The position numbers and the translations under genes were made by a program. The notes under the pieces are model-generated. The model ran no database searches and was not told where the DNA came from. It saw nothing but the letters and a program-made list of their open reading frames with translations. Of a DNA stretch of 57,502 nucleotides, positions 7,814 through 16,387 are shown one piece after another; position 1 is the stretch's first letter, and each line of letters starts with the position of its first letter. Origin of the DNA: Actinomycetes bacterium (lineage in GTDB: Bacteria > Actinomycetota > Acidimicrobiia > Acidimicrobiales > JAKAVM01); contig JAKAVM010000072.1 of assembly GCA_021827485.1 (NCBI GenBank), forward strand, positions 1 to 57,502. Direction: 5' to 3'.

Positions 7814-8707
7814 ATCGACGGATTTCTTCTCGTTGACAAAGAGGTGGATTGGACCTCTCATGATGTGGTAAGTCGGGTAAGAAGCATAATGAAGGCTACC
7901 AAAGTAGGACATGCTGGAACTCTTGATCCTCCGGCCACAGGCCTACTCGTAATTGGACTCGGAAAGGCGACTCGTTTATTTAGGTATTTATCTGGACTAG
8001 ATAAAGTCTATAGTGGAGAGATTGTCTTTGGATATTCGACGCACTCACAAGACAATACAGGGACTCCTTTGAAGTTCTGCGATATGTCATTTTTGACAAT
8101 TGATGAGGTCCGAGATCAAGCCAAGAAGTTGACAGGAGAAATCAAACAGCTCCCGCCCATGGTGTCGGCTAAGAAAATTGGTGGGAAAAGGTTATACGAA
8201 CTTGCCAGAGAGTCGATTGAAGTTGAGAGAAAGCCGTGCGCTATCTTCATTGAGCTATTTGAGGTAGAAGATTTACTAATTGAAGAACGCATTGTTGTAG
8301 GAGAACAAGAGCTCCAAGTGCAAACATTGAAGTTTTCAATTAAATGTTCCTCTGGAACCTATGTTCGGACGATCGCTCACGATCTTGGTATACTTTGCGG
8401 TGGCTTTGCCCATCTCAGAAATCTTAGACGCCTGAAAGTTGGACACTTCGACGTTGTAAATTCACTTAAAGTCAACGATATCACTCAGGATTCCTTGCTC
8501 GGAGTCGAGGAGGGAATTTCTACGCTCGAACATCTTCGAATAGATGAGAACACTCGGAGCAAAGTTCTCAATGGTTATAAGTTTCCACGAGGCACTCTTG
8601 GTGCAACAGGCGATCCGCCGTGGGCAATCGTAGATTCAAAAGGAAAATTGATCGGAATTTATTCACTGAGGGATGATTATGAAGTGCCGGAAATAGTGCT
8701 TAGGTAA
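7814..8707 (+). CDS. truB: tRNA pseudouridine-55 synthase TruB (AUC start proposed)
   Basis: Isomerises U55 in the T-loop of tRNA. The catalytic Asp sits in HAGTLDPPATGLLVIGLGKA, with the family's KLTGEIKQLPPMVSAKK and GTYVRTIAHDLG segments following. The conserved N-terminal strand IDGFLLVDKEVDWTSHD is in frame, but its only start-like codon before GTG 7844 is ATC at 7814; the preceding in-frame codons are ACT and the rbfA stop TAG (7808-7810). Starting at GTG 7844 would delete GFLLVDK. AGGGAGAG at about 7796-7803 is well placed as a ribosome site for 7814. An AUC start gives 297 residues, a normal family length. A sequencing error or coupled re-initiation is the alternative. Confidence 0.9.
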   Translation: MDGFLLVDKEVDWTSHDVVSRVRSIMKATKVGHAGTLDPPATGLLVIGLGKATRLFRYLSGLDKVYSGEIVFGYSTHSQDNTGTPLKFCDMSFLTIDEVRDQAKKLTGEIKQLPPMVSAKKIGGKRLYELARESIEVERKPCAIFIELFEVEDLLIEERIVVGEQELQVQTLKFSIKCSSGTYVRTIAHDLGILCGGFAHLRNLRRLKVGHFDVVNSLKVNDITQDSLLGVEEGISTLEHLRIDENTRSKVLNGYKFPRGTLGATGDPPWAIVDSKGKLIGIYSLRDDYEVPEIVLR

Positions 8708-8715
8708 CAATTGAA

Positions 8716-9684
8716 GTGAAAGTTATCTACTCTACTCAATCTATTCCTCCGACCATCACGGGTACTGCTGTAACTATTGGCGCATTTGACGGCTTGCACC
8801 TTGGTCACAGAGCGCTGATTGGAGAGATCCGCTCTAAAGCTCAGATAATGGGACTTTCCTGTGTCGTCATTACCTTCGACAAACATCCTGCATCGATAGT
8901 TAGGCCGGACAGTGCCCCCAAGTTGCTTACCAGCCTAGATAGTAAAATTCGACTTATCGAATCTACAGGAGTAGATATTTTATATATCATAAAATTCGAC
9001 GAACAAAGGGCAAATCAAAAGCCACGTGAATTTATAGTGTCGGAACTCGTGGAGCGTTTACGAGTCAAACTTGTTGTGGTCGGAAGCGACTTTCACTTTG
9101 GAAAGGGCCGGGAAGGCAATCTTGAGCTTCTAGGCGAGATTGGCAGGAAATATGGGTTCGGTCTTGAAGCTCTGGACTTGATCCCGGCTGGGACGTCAAA
9201 TGCTCTCGGTGTTGAAGAGCAGACTGAGTCAATTTCCTCGACGCGAATCCGTCGTTTGATCAGTGACGGAAATGTGGAAGCCGCAAGTGCGCTCTTGGGG
9301 CGAGATCACCAAGTCGAAGGTCGAGTAATACATGGGGATGGGATAGGTGGCTCAGAATTGGGTTGTCCAACTGCGAACTTGCAGGTTGATGCAAATATCT
9401 TGTTGCCCAAAGATGGAATCTACTGTGGGTGGGCGCAAATAGAAGACACAACTATAAAGCCAATGGTGGCATCAATCGGCAAGAGACCAACATTTCACAA
9501 GAATCAAGCAGAATCATTGCTTGAAGTCCACATAATCGACTTTGACGGTGATATATACGATCAAAATCTCAGAGTTAGCTTTAGTAAGTGGTTGCGAGGT
9601 GAGATCAAGTTTCCCAACAAGGAACTTCTAATGGGTCAGATACGACAGGATATAGAGCAAGCGCGTCAAGCCTTGATGGTTTGA
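8716..9684 (+). CDS. ribF: Bifunctional riboflavin kinase / FAD synthetase
   Basis: Converts riboflavin to FMN and then FAD. The N-terminal nucleotidyltransferase domain (about 1-185) has GAFDGLHLGHRALI (the HxGH-type site) and SSTRIRRLI. The C-terminal kinase domain (about 190-315) has HGDGIGGSELGCPTANLQV and the Mg/ATP loop ending in DGIYCGWA. At 322 residues it is full length for the family. The start is GTG, 8 bp after truB. Its position between truB and rpsO is the common arrangement in this operon. Confidence 0.95.
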   Translation: MKVIYSTQSIPPTITGTAVTIGAFDGLHLGHRALIGEIRSKAQIMGLSCVVITFDKHPASIVRPDSAPKLLTSLDSKIRLIESTGVDILYIIKFDEQRANQKPREFIVSELVERLRVKLVVVGSDFHFGKGREGNLELLGEIGRKYGFGLEALDLIPAGTSNALGVEEQTESISSTRIRRLISDGNVEAASALLGRDHQVEGRVIHGDGIGGSELGCPTANLQVDANILLPKDGIYCGWAQIEDTTIKPMVASIGKRPTFHKNQAESLLEVHIIDFDGDIYDQNLRVSFSKWLRGEIKFPNKELLMGQIRQDIEQARQALMV

Positions 9685-9863
9685 ACTGTCCCCATTCGGT
9701 TGAAGGAGCCTTGGCGACTCGCGATTTGAGGTAACCGGCTGAATGAAAAATCCCAACTAATAATCCATAATATGCCAAAAGCGCGGGGGAGGAGTGCTGT
9801 TACTAACTGGATTTCGGTTCGGTGCCGGGTCTTTGATAAGCTAGCTGGCAGGTAACGAGGAAG

Positions 9864-10136
9864 ATGACAACAACAGATACGTTAGATAAAACGGCGATTG
9901 TCGCCGAGTATAGACTTCACGGCACTGATACAGGTTCGCCGGAAGTACAGATAGCGTTGCTTAGCGCGCGCATTTCACACTTGACGGAACATCTGCGACG
10001 TCACAAAGCTGATCATCATACACGGAGGGGGCTGATGAAGTTGATTGGCAAGAGACGCAGGCTGCTTGATTATGTCAAGGCGAATGATGTCGAAAGGTAT
10101 CGTACAATTATCTCTCGCCTCGGGATCCGAAGGTAG
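9864..10136 (+). CDS. rpsO: 30S ribosomal protein S15
   Basis: Primary 16S rRNA-binding protein of the platform region. The 90-residue length is typical, with [25 protein letters not shown] and [19 protein letters not shown] 179-bp leader separates it from ribF. In other bacteria this leader carries the S15 autoregulatory structure; I could not identify a specific one here. Followed by a hairpin-containing gap and pnp. Confidence 0.98.
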   Translation: MTTTDTLDKTAIVAEYRLHGTDTGSPEVQIALLSARISHLTEHLRRHKADHHTRRGLMKLIGKRRRLLDYVKANDVERYRTIISRLGIRR

Positions 10137-10139
10137 GAA

Positions 10140-10193
10140 GTCAACCTAATTTAGACGAAGTTGAGATTTGCAATAAAGTCTCGATGGGTTGAC
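10140..10193 (+). promoter_or_regulatory. Long hairpin between rpsO and pnp
   Basis: GTCAACC (10140-10146) pairs exactly with GGTTGAC (10187-10193). Inside, GAGATTT (10163-10169) pairs with AAAGTCTC (10175-10182) with one bulge. No T-run follows, so it is not a standard terminator. The placement matches the RNase III-cleaved stem of the E. coli rpsO-pnp spacer, through which PNPase autoregulates, but conservation of that mechanism here is inference. Confidence 0.5.
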
Positions 10194-10331
10194 CGAATCG
10201 CGCTGGTGGGATTTGGCGTTGATTCAACAGTGGGTAGGTACGGGCAGCGATAGCTTTAGGTGTTCGTTTCAGAAAGTGTTGCTCGTCAGGAAATAGCAAT
10301 ATTGCGACAGGGCGATAGGTGCCGGACTAAG

Positions 10332-10345
10332 TAGGATTAATCCTA
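10332..10345. promoter_or_regulatory. 14-bp perfect palindrome upstream of pnp
   Basis: TAGGATTAATCCTA is a perfect palindrome 29 bases before the pnp start. It could be an operator or a small RNA hairpin; no assignment is possible from sequence alone. Confidence 0.4.
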
Positions 10346-10374
10346 AATATCTGGTAGCGATTATTGAAGGAGAT

Positions 10375-12771
10375 ATGATTAAATTGACAGAGACGATAGT
10401 TTCAAAGGAAATAAGCTCTACAAAGCTGACCTTGAGTTATCAAACGGGTAAGTTGGCCCTACAAGCAGACGGGGCTGTCGTAGGTCGCATAGGTGACACG
10501 ATGGTGTTGGTTACAGCTACTTGTGCCAAGAGCGTAAGAGAGGGTATTGATTTTTTCCCTCTGACTGTAGATATCGAAGAGAGAATGTATGCCGCTGGGA
10601 AAATTCCAGGTTCCTTCTTTCGCAGGGAAGGTAGGGCAACAGATCAGGCCATACTTACCTGCCGACTTATAGATCGCCCTTTGCGTCCGTCTTTCCCAGA
10701 TGGCTTTAGAAGCGAAGTTCATATAGTGGGAACCATTTTTGGTGCCGATCAAGAAAATCCACACGATGTATTGGCCATCAACACTGCTTCAGCGGCATTG
10801 ATGATCTCGGGTATTCCATTTGAAGGCCCTATAGGTGCAGTAAGGATTGCTTATAGTGTTGATGGCAAGTGGATTGCCCATCCTAGTTATCAGGCTGGTG
10901 ACGAATCAACCTTTGAGTTAGTTGTCGCAGGCCGAGCTTTAGGCACTGATAGCAATAGTGATATTGCGATAATGATGGTTGAGGCTGGTGGGACGGAGAA
11001 ATCTTGGCAATATTACGAGGCCGGGGCGCCTAAAGTTACCGAAGAGGTAATTGCACAAGGGCTAGAAGAGGCAAAGATTTGGATTCGTGAATCCATTGAG
11101 CTCCAAAGGGAATTAGTTGCCAAAGCAGGAAAACCAAATACTTTGGACATCCCGTTATTTGTTGACTACGAGCCAGATGTCATGGAAAAAGTTAGAGAGA
11201 TCGGCGAGTCATCACTTGTCCAAGCAAACTCAATAACTGACAAAGCTGAGAGAAAAGCGCAACTCGACGAAGTAGAGTCGAAGATCCTTGAGCAGCTTTC
11301 CGCTGAGTTCGAAGGGCAGCTGGGTCAAGTGAAGTCAGCGATAAAATCTCTCACCAAGAAGATAGTCCGTGAGCGGATTGTAAATGACAACGTCAGAATT
11401 GACGGCAGGGATACAACAAGTTTGCGACCTCTTTCTTCTGAGGTTGGGTTGATCCCAACAGCCCATGGCTCTGGACTTTTTCAGAGAGGTGATACTCAAG
11501 TATTGAATATTACGACTTTGGGTATGCCAAGAATGAATCAGTTGCTTGATACGATTGGCATTGACGATACAAAGCGCTACATGCATCACTATAATTTTCC
11601 GCCTTTTTCTACTGGCGAAACAGGAGCGATGCGAGGACCTAAGAGGCGAGAGATTGGACACGGATTACTTGCAGAGAGAGCTTTGCTCCCGGTAATTCCC
11701 CCAGAAGATGAATTCCCTTATACATTGCGGCTGGTTTCGGAGGTTCTTTCGTCAAACGGCTCTACGTCGATGGCTTCAGTTTGTGGTTCATCGCTCTCAC
11801 TCATGGATGCTGGGGTACCGATCAAGGCCCCGGTTGCCGGTATTGCGATGGGATTGGTATATGAATCAGGAAAATACACGACGCTAACCGACATTCTCGG
11901 GGCCGAAGATGCTTTTGGGGATATGGACTTTAAAGTTGCTGGTACACGTGAGTGTGTAACCGCCCTTCAGTTAGACACAAAGATTGATGGGCTTCCGGCA
12001 GAGGTACTTTCTCGGGCGCTTCAACAAGCAAAAGACGCTCGACTCAAGATCCTTGACGTTATGGAAAGTGCGATATCTACGCCACGCCAGAGTGTCAATC
12101 TTAACGCTCCAAAGATTGTTTCTCTAAAGATTCCTCTGGACAAAGTTGGTGAGGTAATCGGTCCTAAGGGCAAAGTAATCAATACGATACAACAAGAGAC
12201 TGGCGCTGATATTTCAGTAGATGACGATGGTGAATTTGGAACAGTCGTTATCGGATCCAAAGAGTCCTCTGCGGTTGAAGATGCACTTGCGAGAATTGAA
12301 TTGATTATCAACCCACCAACTCCCGAGATAGGAGCCACCTATCAAGGAACGGTTGTAAATTTAACGAAGTTCGGAGCGTTTATCAACATTCTTCCTGGCC
12401 GTGACGGGTTGCTTCACATTTCCAAACTAGGAAGTGGTGGTCGCAGGGTTGAACGGGCGGAAGATGTGTTAGATATGGGCCAGGTCATAAGTGTGAAAGT
12501 AGATGATATCGATCCGGGGGGTAAAGTATCCCTAGTACTTGAATCTGCATTGGAGACAGCTCCGGCCAATAGATCGGGGAGTACAGAAAGCTCCTCAGCA
12601 TCCCATGAGCGAAAGTCAACAAATTATGTTTCTTTTGAGGAGGAGTTCGAGAAAGGATTAGTGGAAGAGTTCGGCGATCTTGGACCCCAAGGTGCAGAGA
12701 GTTCTGCTCCACGATCGCGAAGGCCCGACTCAAATCGTTCACGACCAAGTCGGCGCAGAAGCAGGAACTAA
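10375..12771 (+). CDS. pnp: Polynucleotide phosphorylase
   Basis: Phosphorolytic 3'-5' exoribonuclease and RNA polymeriser of the degradosome type. Two RNase PH domains flank a helical linker, followed by KH (IGPKGKVINTIQQETGADIS, about 595-650) and S1 (GATYQGTVVNLTKFGAFINI, about 665-735) domains. A Ser/Arg-rich tail ends at residue 798; the tail makes it longer than the E. coli enzyme, as in many Actinobacteria. The ATG is preceded by GAAGGAGAT. The 238-bp upstream gap holds a long hairpin and a palindrome. dapB follows after 18 bp and may be cotranscribed. Confidence 0.97.
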   Translation: MIKLTETIVSKEISSTKLTLSYQTGKLALQADGAVVGRIGDTMVLVTATCAKSVREGIDFFPLTVDIEERMYAAGKIPGSFFRREGRATDQAILTCRLIDRPLRPSFPDGFRSEVHIVGTIFGADQENPHDVLAINTASAALMISGIPFEGPIGAVRIAYSVDGKWIAHPSYQAGDESTFELVVAGRALGTDSNSDIAIMMVEAGGTEKSWQYYEAGAPKVTEEVIAQGLEEAKIWIRESIELQRELVAKAGKPNTLDIPLFVDYEPDVMEKVREIGESSLVQANSITDKAERKAQLDEVESKILEQLSAEFEGQLGQVKSAIKSLTKKIVRERIVNDNVRIDGRDTTSLRPLSSEVGLIPTAHGSGLFQRGDTQVLNITTLGMPRMNQLLDTIGIDDTKRYMHHYNFPPFSTGETGAMRGPKRREIGHGLLAERALLPVIPPEDEFPYTLRLVSEVLSSNGSTSMASVCGSSLSLMDAGVPIKAPVAGIAMGLVYESGKYTTLTDILGAEDAFGDMDFKVAGTRECVTALQLDTKIDGLPAEVLSRALQQAKDARLKILDVMESAISTPRQSVNLNAPKIVSLKIPLDKVGEVIGPKGKVINTIQQETGADISVDDDGEFGTVVIGSKESSAVEDALARIELIINPPTPEIGATYQGTVVNLTKFGAFINILPGRDGLLHISKLGSGGRRVERAEDVLDMGQVISVKVDDIDPGGKVSLVLESALETAPANRSGSTESSSASHERKSTNYVSFEEEFEKGLVEEFGDLGPQGAESSAPRSRRPDSNRSRPSRRRSRN

Positions 12772-12789
12772 GTTTTACCCAGATACCTG

Positions 12790-13635
12790 ATGATCAAAGT
12801 CGCAATTCTTGGCATAGCTGGTTCGATGGGCAGAGCATCAGCAAAGGCCATTTTGGATGACGACGTATTGGAACTATCCTGTGGAGTTGACCCGAAGTAT
12901 AAGGGTGATGGTGTAAGTGCAATAGCGGAATTAGGATCTGATGAGATCACGATTCACGATAGCATCGAGAGAATAAAGCAAGTGGATATTGACGTATGTC
13001 TTGATTTTACGAATGCTCAATCTGCATATTCAAATGCCTTGTTTTGTGCTCAAAACGCCATCAATATTGTGATTGGAACTTCTGGGTTGGACGAGGAGAG
13101 GGTTCAAACTCTCCGAGTTGCCTTTGAAAAATCTTCGTCAAAGTGCCTTGTCGTTCCAAATTTTGCGTTAGGGGCAGTCTTGATGATGCGTTTTGCTCAA
13201 ATTGCTTCCCAATGGATGGACAGAGCTGAGATCATAGAGTTGCATCATGACCGGAAGCTTGATTCACCCTCTGGAACTTCAATAGCCACAGCGCGGGGCA
13301 TGGGCAACAAGACTGGACAGGATGGCAAGCAAGAGGGTTTTGAGTCTCAGTCTCAGCCGTCAATTTTAGAGTTGCAAGGTTCAAATTCGATAGAGACAAT
13401 TGAAGGGGCGAGAGGGGCGCTTGGACCTAATTCAGTTAGGATACATTCAGTTAGGCTACCTGGGTTGTTGGCCCACCAAGAGGTTATCCTGTCCTCTCTG
13501 GGGGAATCTCTAACGATTCGTCACGATAGTTACGATCGATCGTCCTTTATGCCCGGCGTACTCCTTGCACTAAAATCTGTGTCCAATTTAGAGAGTTCTC
13601 TGACCGTTGGTATAGATTCATTGCTTGGCCTCTAA
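12790..13635 (+). CDS. dapB: 4-hydroxy-tetrahydrodipicolinate reductase
   Basis: NAD(P)H-dependent second step of the diaminopimelate/lysine pathway after DapA. The nucleotide-binding loop is GIAGSMGRA near the N-terminus. The catalytic/substrate motif ELHHDRKLDSPSGTS (about 155-170) contains the His-His and Lys residues expected. At 281 residues it is slightly long for the family. A 15-bp imperfect tandem duplication near 13430-13459 gives NSVRIHSVR. It lies 18 bp after pnp. Two TetR genes and a diiron gene separate it from dapA. Confidence 0.95.
   Translation: MIKVAILGIAGSMGRASAKAILDDDVLELSCGVDPKYKGDGVSAIAELGSDEITIHDSIERIKQVDIDVCLDFTNAQSAYSNALFCAQNAINIVIGTSGLDEERVQTLRVAFEKSSSKCLVVPNFALGAVLMMRFAQIASQWMDRAEIIELHHDRKLDSPSGTSIATARGMGNKTGQDGKQEGFESQSQPSILELQGSNSIETIEGARGALGPNSVRIHSVRLPGLLAHQEVILSSLGESLTIRHDSYDRSSFMPGVLLALKSVSNLESSLTVGIDSLLGL
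13430..13459. repeat. 15-bp tandem duplication within dapB
   Basis: The unit ATTCAGTTAGG(A/C)TAC occurs twice in a row, in frame. It is one of the series of short tandem duplications in this window. Confidence 0.7.
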
Positions 13636-13676
13636 CGTAGATATTTTGGACGCTCGCTAGCAAGAAGCTGGTATTA

Positions 13677-14273
13677 ATGGCAACTAATCGAGAATCTGGC
13701 AGTACTTCAATCTACGAGAAAGTGATGCTTGCAACATTTAGATGTGTTGCTAATAGTGGACTCTCGCGAACTACTGTTGAGGAAGTTGCACAAGAGTCAG
13801 GGGTCTCACGCTCTACCATTTATCGCTATTTCCCGGGCGGGAAAGACGAGTTGATTCAGTCAGTTGTCGCCTGGGAAGCCGCGAGGTTTTTTGCCAAGCT
13901 TGCAAGTGACATATCGGGGAGCGATAACGTGGTAGAGCTGGTTGAACGTGCCATAACTATAGGGCAACAGGCAGTCGAAAGTCATGAAGTTCTCCAAAAA
14001 GTGCTTCAGACTGAGCCAGAGCTTTTCATACGACTATTTACGGTTGAGGGTAGCCGGATCCTCAGGTTGGTGCGAGGTTTCCTAATGCCATATTTAGCCA
14101 GCTGTGAACTGCCACAAGGAGTTAGCTTGAAGGCGGCTGGTGATTATGTCGCTCGGATGATACTTTCTCACATTACGGCACCGGGTAGCTGGGATCTTAG
14201 CGATCAGGCTCAGGTCCACGAACTGGTGACTTCGCAGATTCTAAGTTGGGTTGCCAGCGGAGGGAGCACTTAG
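13677..14273 (+). CDS. TetR-family transcriptional regulator
   Basis: 198 residues. The N-terminal TetR helix-turn-helix domain (about 13-60) contains RTTVEEVAQESGVSRSTIYRYF, followed by an all-helical ligand/dimer domain with no recognisable effector signature. It lies 41 bp after dapB and is followed by a paralogous TetR gene and a ferritin-like diiron gene. The cluster suggests that one or both regulators control the diiron protein. The ligand is unknown. Confidence 0.9.
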   Translation: MATNRESGSTSIYEKVMLATFRCVANSGLSRTTVEEVAQESGVSRSTIYRYFPGGKDELIQSVVAWEAARFFAKLASDISGSDNVVELVERAITIGQQAVESHEVLQKVLQTEPELFIRLFTVEGSRILRLVRGFLMPYLASCELPQGVSLKAAGDYVARMILSHITAPGSWDLSDQAQVHELVTSQILSWVASGGST

Positions 14274-14354
14274 ACTTCCGGTTTGGCTATCACCAAGGAG
14301 CTTTTAAAAAATCCCCTGCTAGATCGCCAAAAGGGGGCCTTCGTAATTTCCCTA

Positions 14355-14395
14355 TTGACAATGAGACATAAATAGGCTTATTGTTTCAATTGATG
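14355..14395 (+). promoter_or_regulatory. Candidate promoter, possibly leaderless, for second TetR gene
   Basis: TTGACA (14355-14360), an 18-bp spacer and TATTGT (14379-14384) predict a transcript start within a few bases of ATG 14393. No ribosome-binding site precedes that ATG, which is consistent with a leaderless mRNA. Confidence 0.45.
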
Positions 14396-15094
14396 AGTTG
14401 GTTGGTGGAAAATAGCTCTGAACTATCTACAGAAGATGAGGTTCTTTGGAGCGAGCAAGAGATTCGCATACTAGAAGCTGCCCGTCGTTGCTTTAGCAAA
14501 TGGGGCATTTCCAAGACAACCGTTGATGATATCGCACGCGAGGCCAATATTTCGCGGGCGACTCTATACAGGGCGTTTCCATCGGGGCGCGACTCTGTAA
14601 TTGAAAACTCAATCGAGCTTGAAACAAACCGATTCTTTCAAGACGTATGCGAAATTCTTGACCGGGCTAAAACGCTTCGCGAGCTTCTTATTTCGGGAAT
14701 GGCCGGTGCTTGGACAATCCTTTCCAACGATGAAGTTCTATCGTTTCTACTAACTAATGAACCTGAGCTTGTATTGCGCAACCTTGCTTTCGATCGTCTT
14801 GAGAGACTAATTGCTATTTGTCGAGAGATTCTAACTCCGTACTTGTCCAAATGGCTTGAATTTAGTGAAGCAAATCATTTAGCCGAATGGGCAGCGAGGA
14901 TAGTTGTCAGTTACGCGATCAGCCCACCTGATTGGAGTGAAAGTGCGCAAGCTACGGCCGAAACGTTGGTAACGGGAATATTAGCAGCCCATTTTGATTC
15001 TATAAGTTGTGACATCGATTCTAAGTTAGCTTACAAACCAAAGAGAAAGGGGGTGCCTAAATGGCATTTCAAAACGTATCAAATGAAGAACTAA
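14393..15094 (+). CDS. TetR-family transcriptional regulator (paralogue)
   Basis: About 233 residues. The helix-turn-helix segment KTTVDDIAREANISRATLYRAF is close to that of the preceding TetR gene, and both share a following FLLTNEPEL/LQTEPELFI-type region, so they are probably tandem paralogues. A frame start at TTG 14381 is possible, but ATG 14393 fits the upstream promoter. The 3' end overlaps the diiron gene by 34 bp, which implies translational coupling. The last 30 residues are basic. Confidence 0.88.
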   Translation: MSWLVENSSELSTEDEVLWSEQEIRILEAARRCFSKWGISKTTVDDIAREANISRATLYRAFPSGRDSVIENSIELETNRFFQDVCEILDRAKTLRELLISGMAGAWTILSNDEVLSFLLTNEPELVLRNLAFDRLERLIAICREILTPYLSKWLEFSEANHLAEWAARIVVSYAISPPDWSESAQATAETLVTGILAAHFDSISCDIDSKLAYKPKRKGVPKWHFKTYQMKN

Positions 15095-16197
15095 TTGGTC
15101 GAGATGACGTGAATGATCTTGAGGCAATTCTGTCCGTAACCAATAGTGACCAAGATGAAGCAATTCATGCTGTTGCATCCAATTACGAGACAATCTTTAC
15201 GTGGGACTATGAGAAGGGCTCGCGGCCCAAGCTTGATAAGCTCTATGAGAAGGCAAAAAATTCTCAATGGAATGCCCAAACAGATCTCCCCTGGGATACT
15301 GATGTCGACCAAGAGGCATTAATTGTTGCCAACTCTTTCAATCAAGGAGGCTTTGCCGCAGGTTTCGATATCACCGGAACTCCTTTTGAAAAATGGACGG
15401 AGAAGGAATGGATCAAGCTAGGCGTAGAGATGCAAAACTGGACCCTTTCGCAGTTTATGCACGGAGAGCAAGGTGCACTTGTGTGTACCGCCAAGATAGT
15501 TGAGTCAGTTCCCTGGATCGATGCAAAATACTATGCAGCCACCCAAGTGATGGATGAAGCTCGTCACGTAGAAGTATTTTCTAAGTATTTAGATTCGAAA
15601 CTTTCAGGTCACTATCCTATAAACGCTCACCTGGAGCTCTTGCTAGACGACATTATCCGAGACTCACGATGGGATATGACTTATCTAGGAATGCAGATCA
15701 TGGTTGAAGGTCTGGCCCTTGCTGCATTTGGCTTCATGCACCAAATGACTACTGAGCCCCTTCTAAAACAACTTCTGCGATATGTAATGGCCGATGAGGC
15801 GCGCCATGTCGCTTTTGGAGTATTGAGCCTCCAAGAGTATTACCAGAATTTGAGCGCATCGGAGATGCGAGAGAGGCAGGAATTTGCCTTTGAGGCGGCG
15901 GTTAGAATGCGTGATCGCTTCTTGCAGCAAGAAGTATGGGAGCGCATGGGTGTCAAACCTAGCGAAGTGCTGCCGCTAGTTATGCAAGCTCCTGAACGAA
16001 GCGTATTTCAGTCAATGCTTTTTTCCAAGATCGTTCCTAACTGCAAAAAGCTTGGATTATTGGATGCAGCAGACGGTTGGCTAAGAGTCAAGTTTACCGA
16101 GCTTGGTGTTATCGGTTTCGAAGATTGGGCTGATACCGGTGAAGAGTATCAGACCATGGCCATTGATACGAACAGCAAATCGGGGGCAGCTGCCTAG
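15061..16197 (+). CDS. Ferritin-like diiron-carboxylate protein (putative oxygenase)
   Basis: 378 residues in a four-helix ferritin-like fold. Probable iron ligands are visible: a first Glu in FMHGEQGAL, an EARH motif in QVMDEARHVEVF, a Glu in MVEGLALAAF, and a second EARH motif in MADEARHVAFG. The two E-x-x-H sets match diiron oxygenases such as AurF-type N-oxygenases and ribonucleotide reductase R2-like proteins. Substrate and reaction cannot be assigned. The ATG has AAAGGGGG upstream and sits inside the end of the second TetR gene. The stop codon lies in a 73-bp tandem repeat. Confidence 0.8.
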   Translation: MAFQNVSNEELIGRDDVNDLEAILSVTNSDQDEAIHAVASNYETIFTWDYEKGSRPKLDKLYEKAKNSQWNAQTDLPWDTDVDQEALIVANSFNQGGFAAGFDITGTPFEKWTEKEWIKLGVEMQNWTLSQFMHGEQGALVCTAKIVESVPWIDAKYYAATQVMDEARHVEVFSKYLDSKLSGHYPINAHLELLLDDIIRDSRWDMTYLGMQIMVEGLALAAFGFMHQMTTEPLLKQLLRYVMADEARHVAFGVLSLQEYYQNLSASEMRERQEFAFEAAVRMRDRFLQQEVWERMGVKPSEVLPLVMQAPERSVFQSMLFSKIVPNCKKLGLLDAADGWLRVKFTELGVIGFEDWADTGEEYQTMAIDTNSKSGAAA

Positions 16198-16358
16198 CAG
16201 ACCTGCGCTCGTTCTTTTGAGTTCGCTCGGGCGGTATTTTCATGCGCCTATACCTGCTGGCGCTGCCTAGCAGACCTGCGCTCGTTCTTTTGAGTTCGCT
16301 CGGGCGGTATTTTCATGCGCCTATACCTGCTGGCGCTGCCTAGCAGACCTGCGCTCGG
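16189..16358. repeat. 73-bp direct tandem repeat, 2.3 copies, spanning a stop codon
   Basis: Units at 16189-16261 and 16262-16334 are identical, with a partial third to about 16358. The first unit contains the TAG stop of the diiron gene (16195-16197), so later copies duplicate the 3' end and downstream sequence. Each unit can fold: CC(T)AGCAG near its start pairs with CTGCTGG at its end, so the array may be a multiplied 3' stem. Confidence 0.95.
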
Positions 16359-16387
16359 TCTTGTGAGATTGCTGATAGTCTTGTCAT

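Noticed and set aside
16189-16358. Possible CRISPR array or attachment site
   Set aside because: Direct head-to-tail 73-bp units without unique spacers or any integrase or cas gene nearby.
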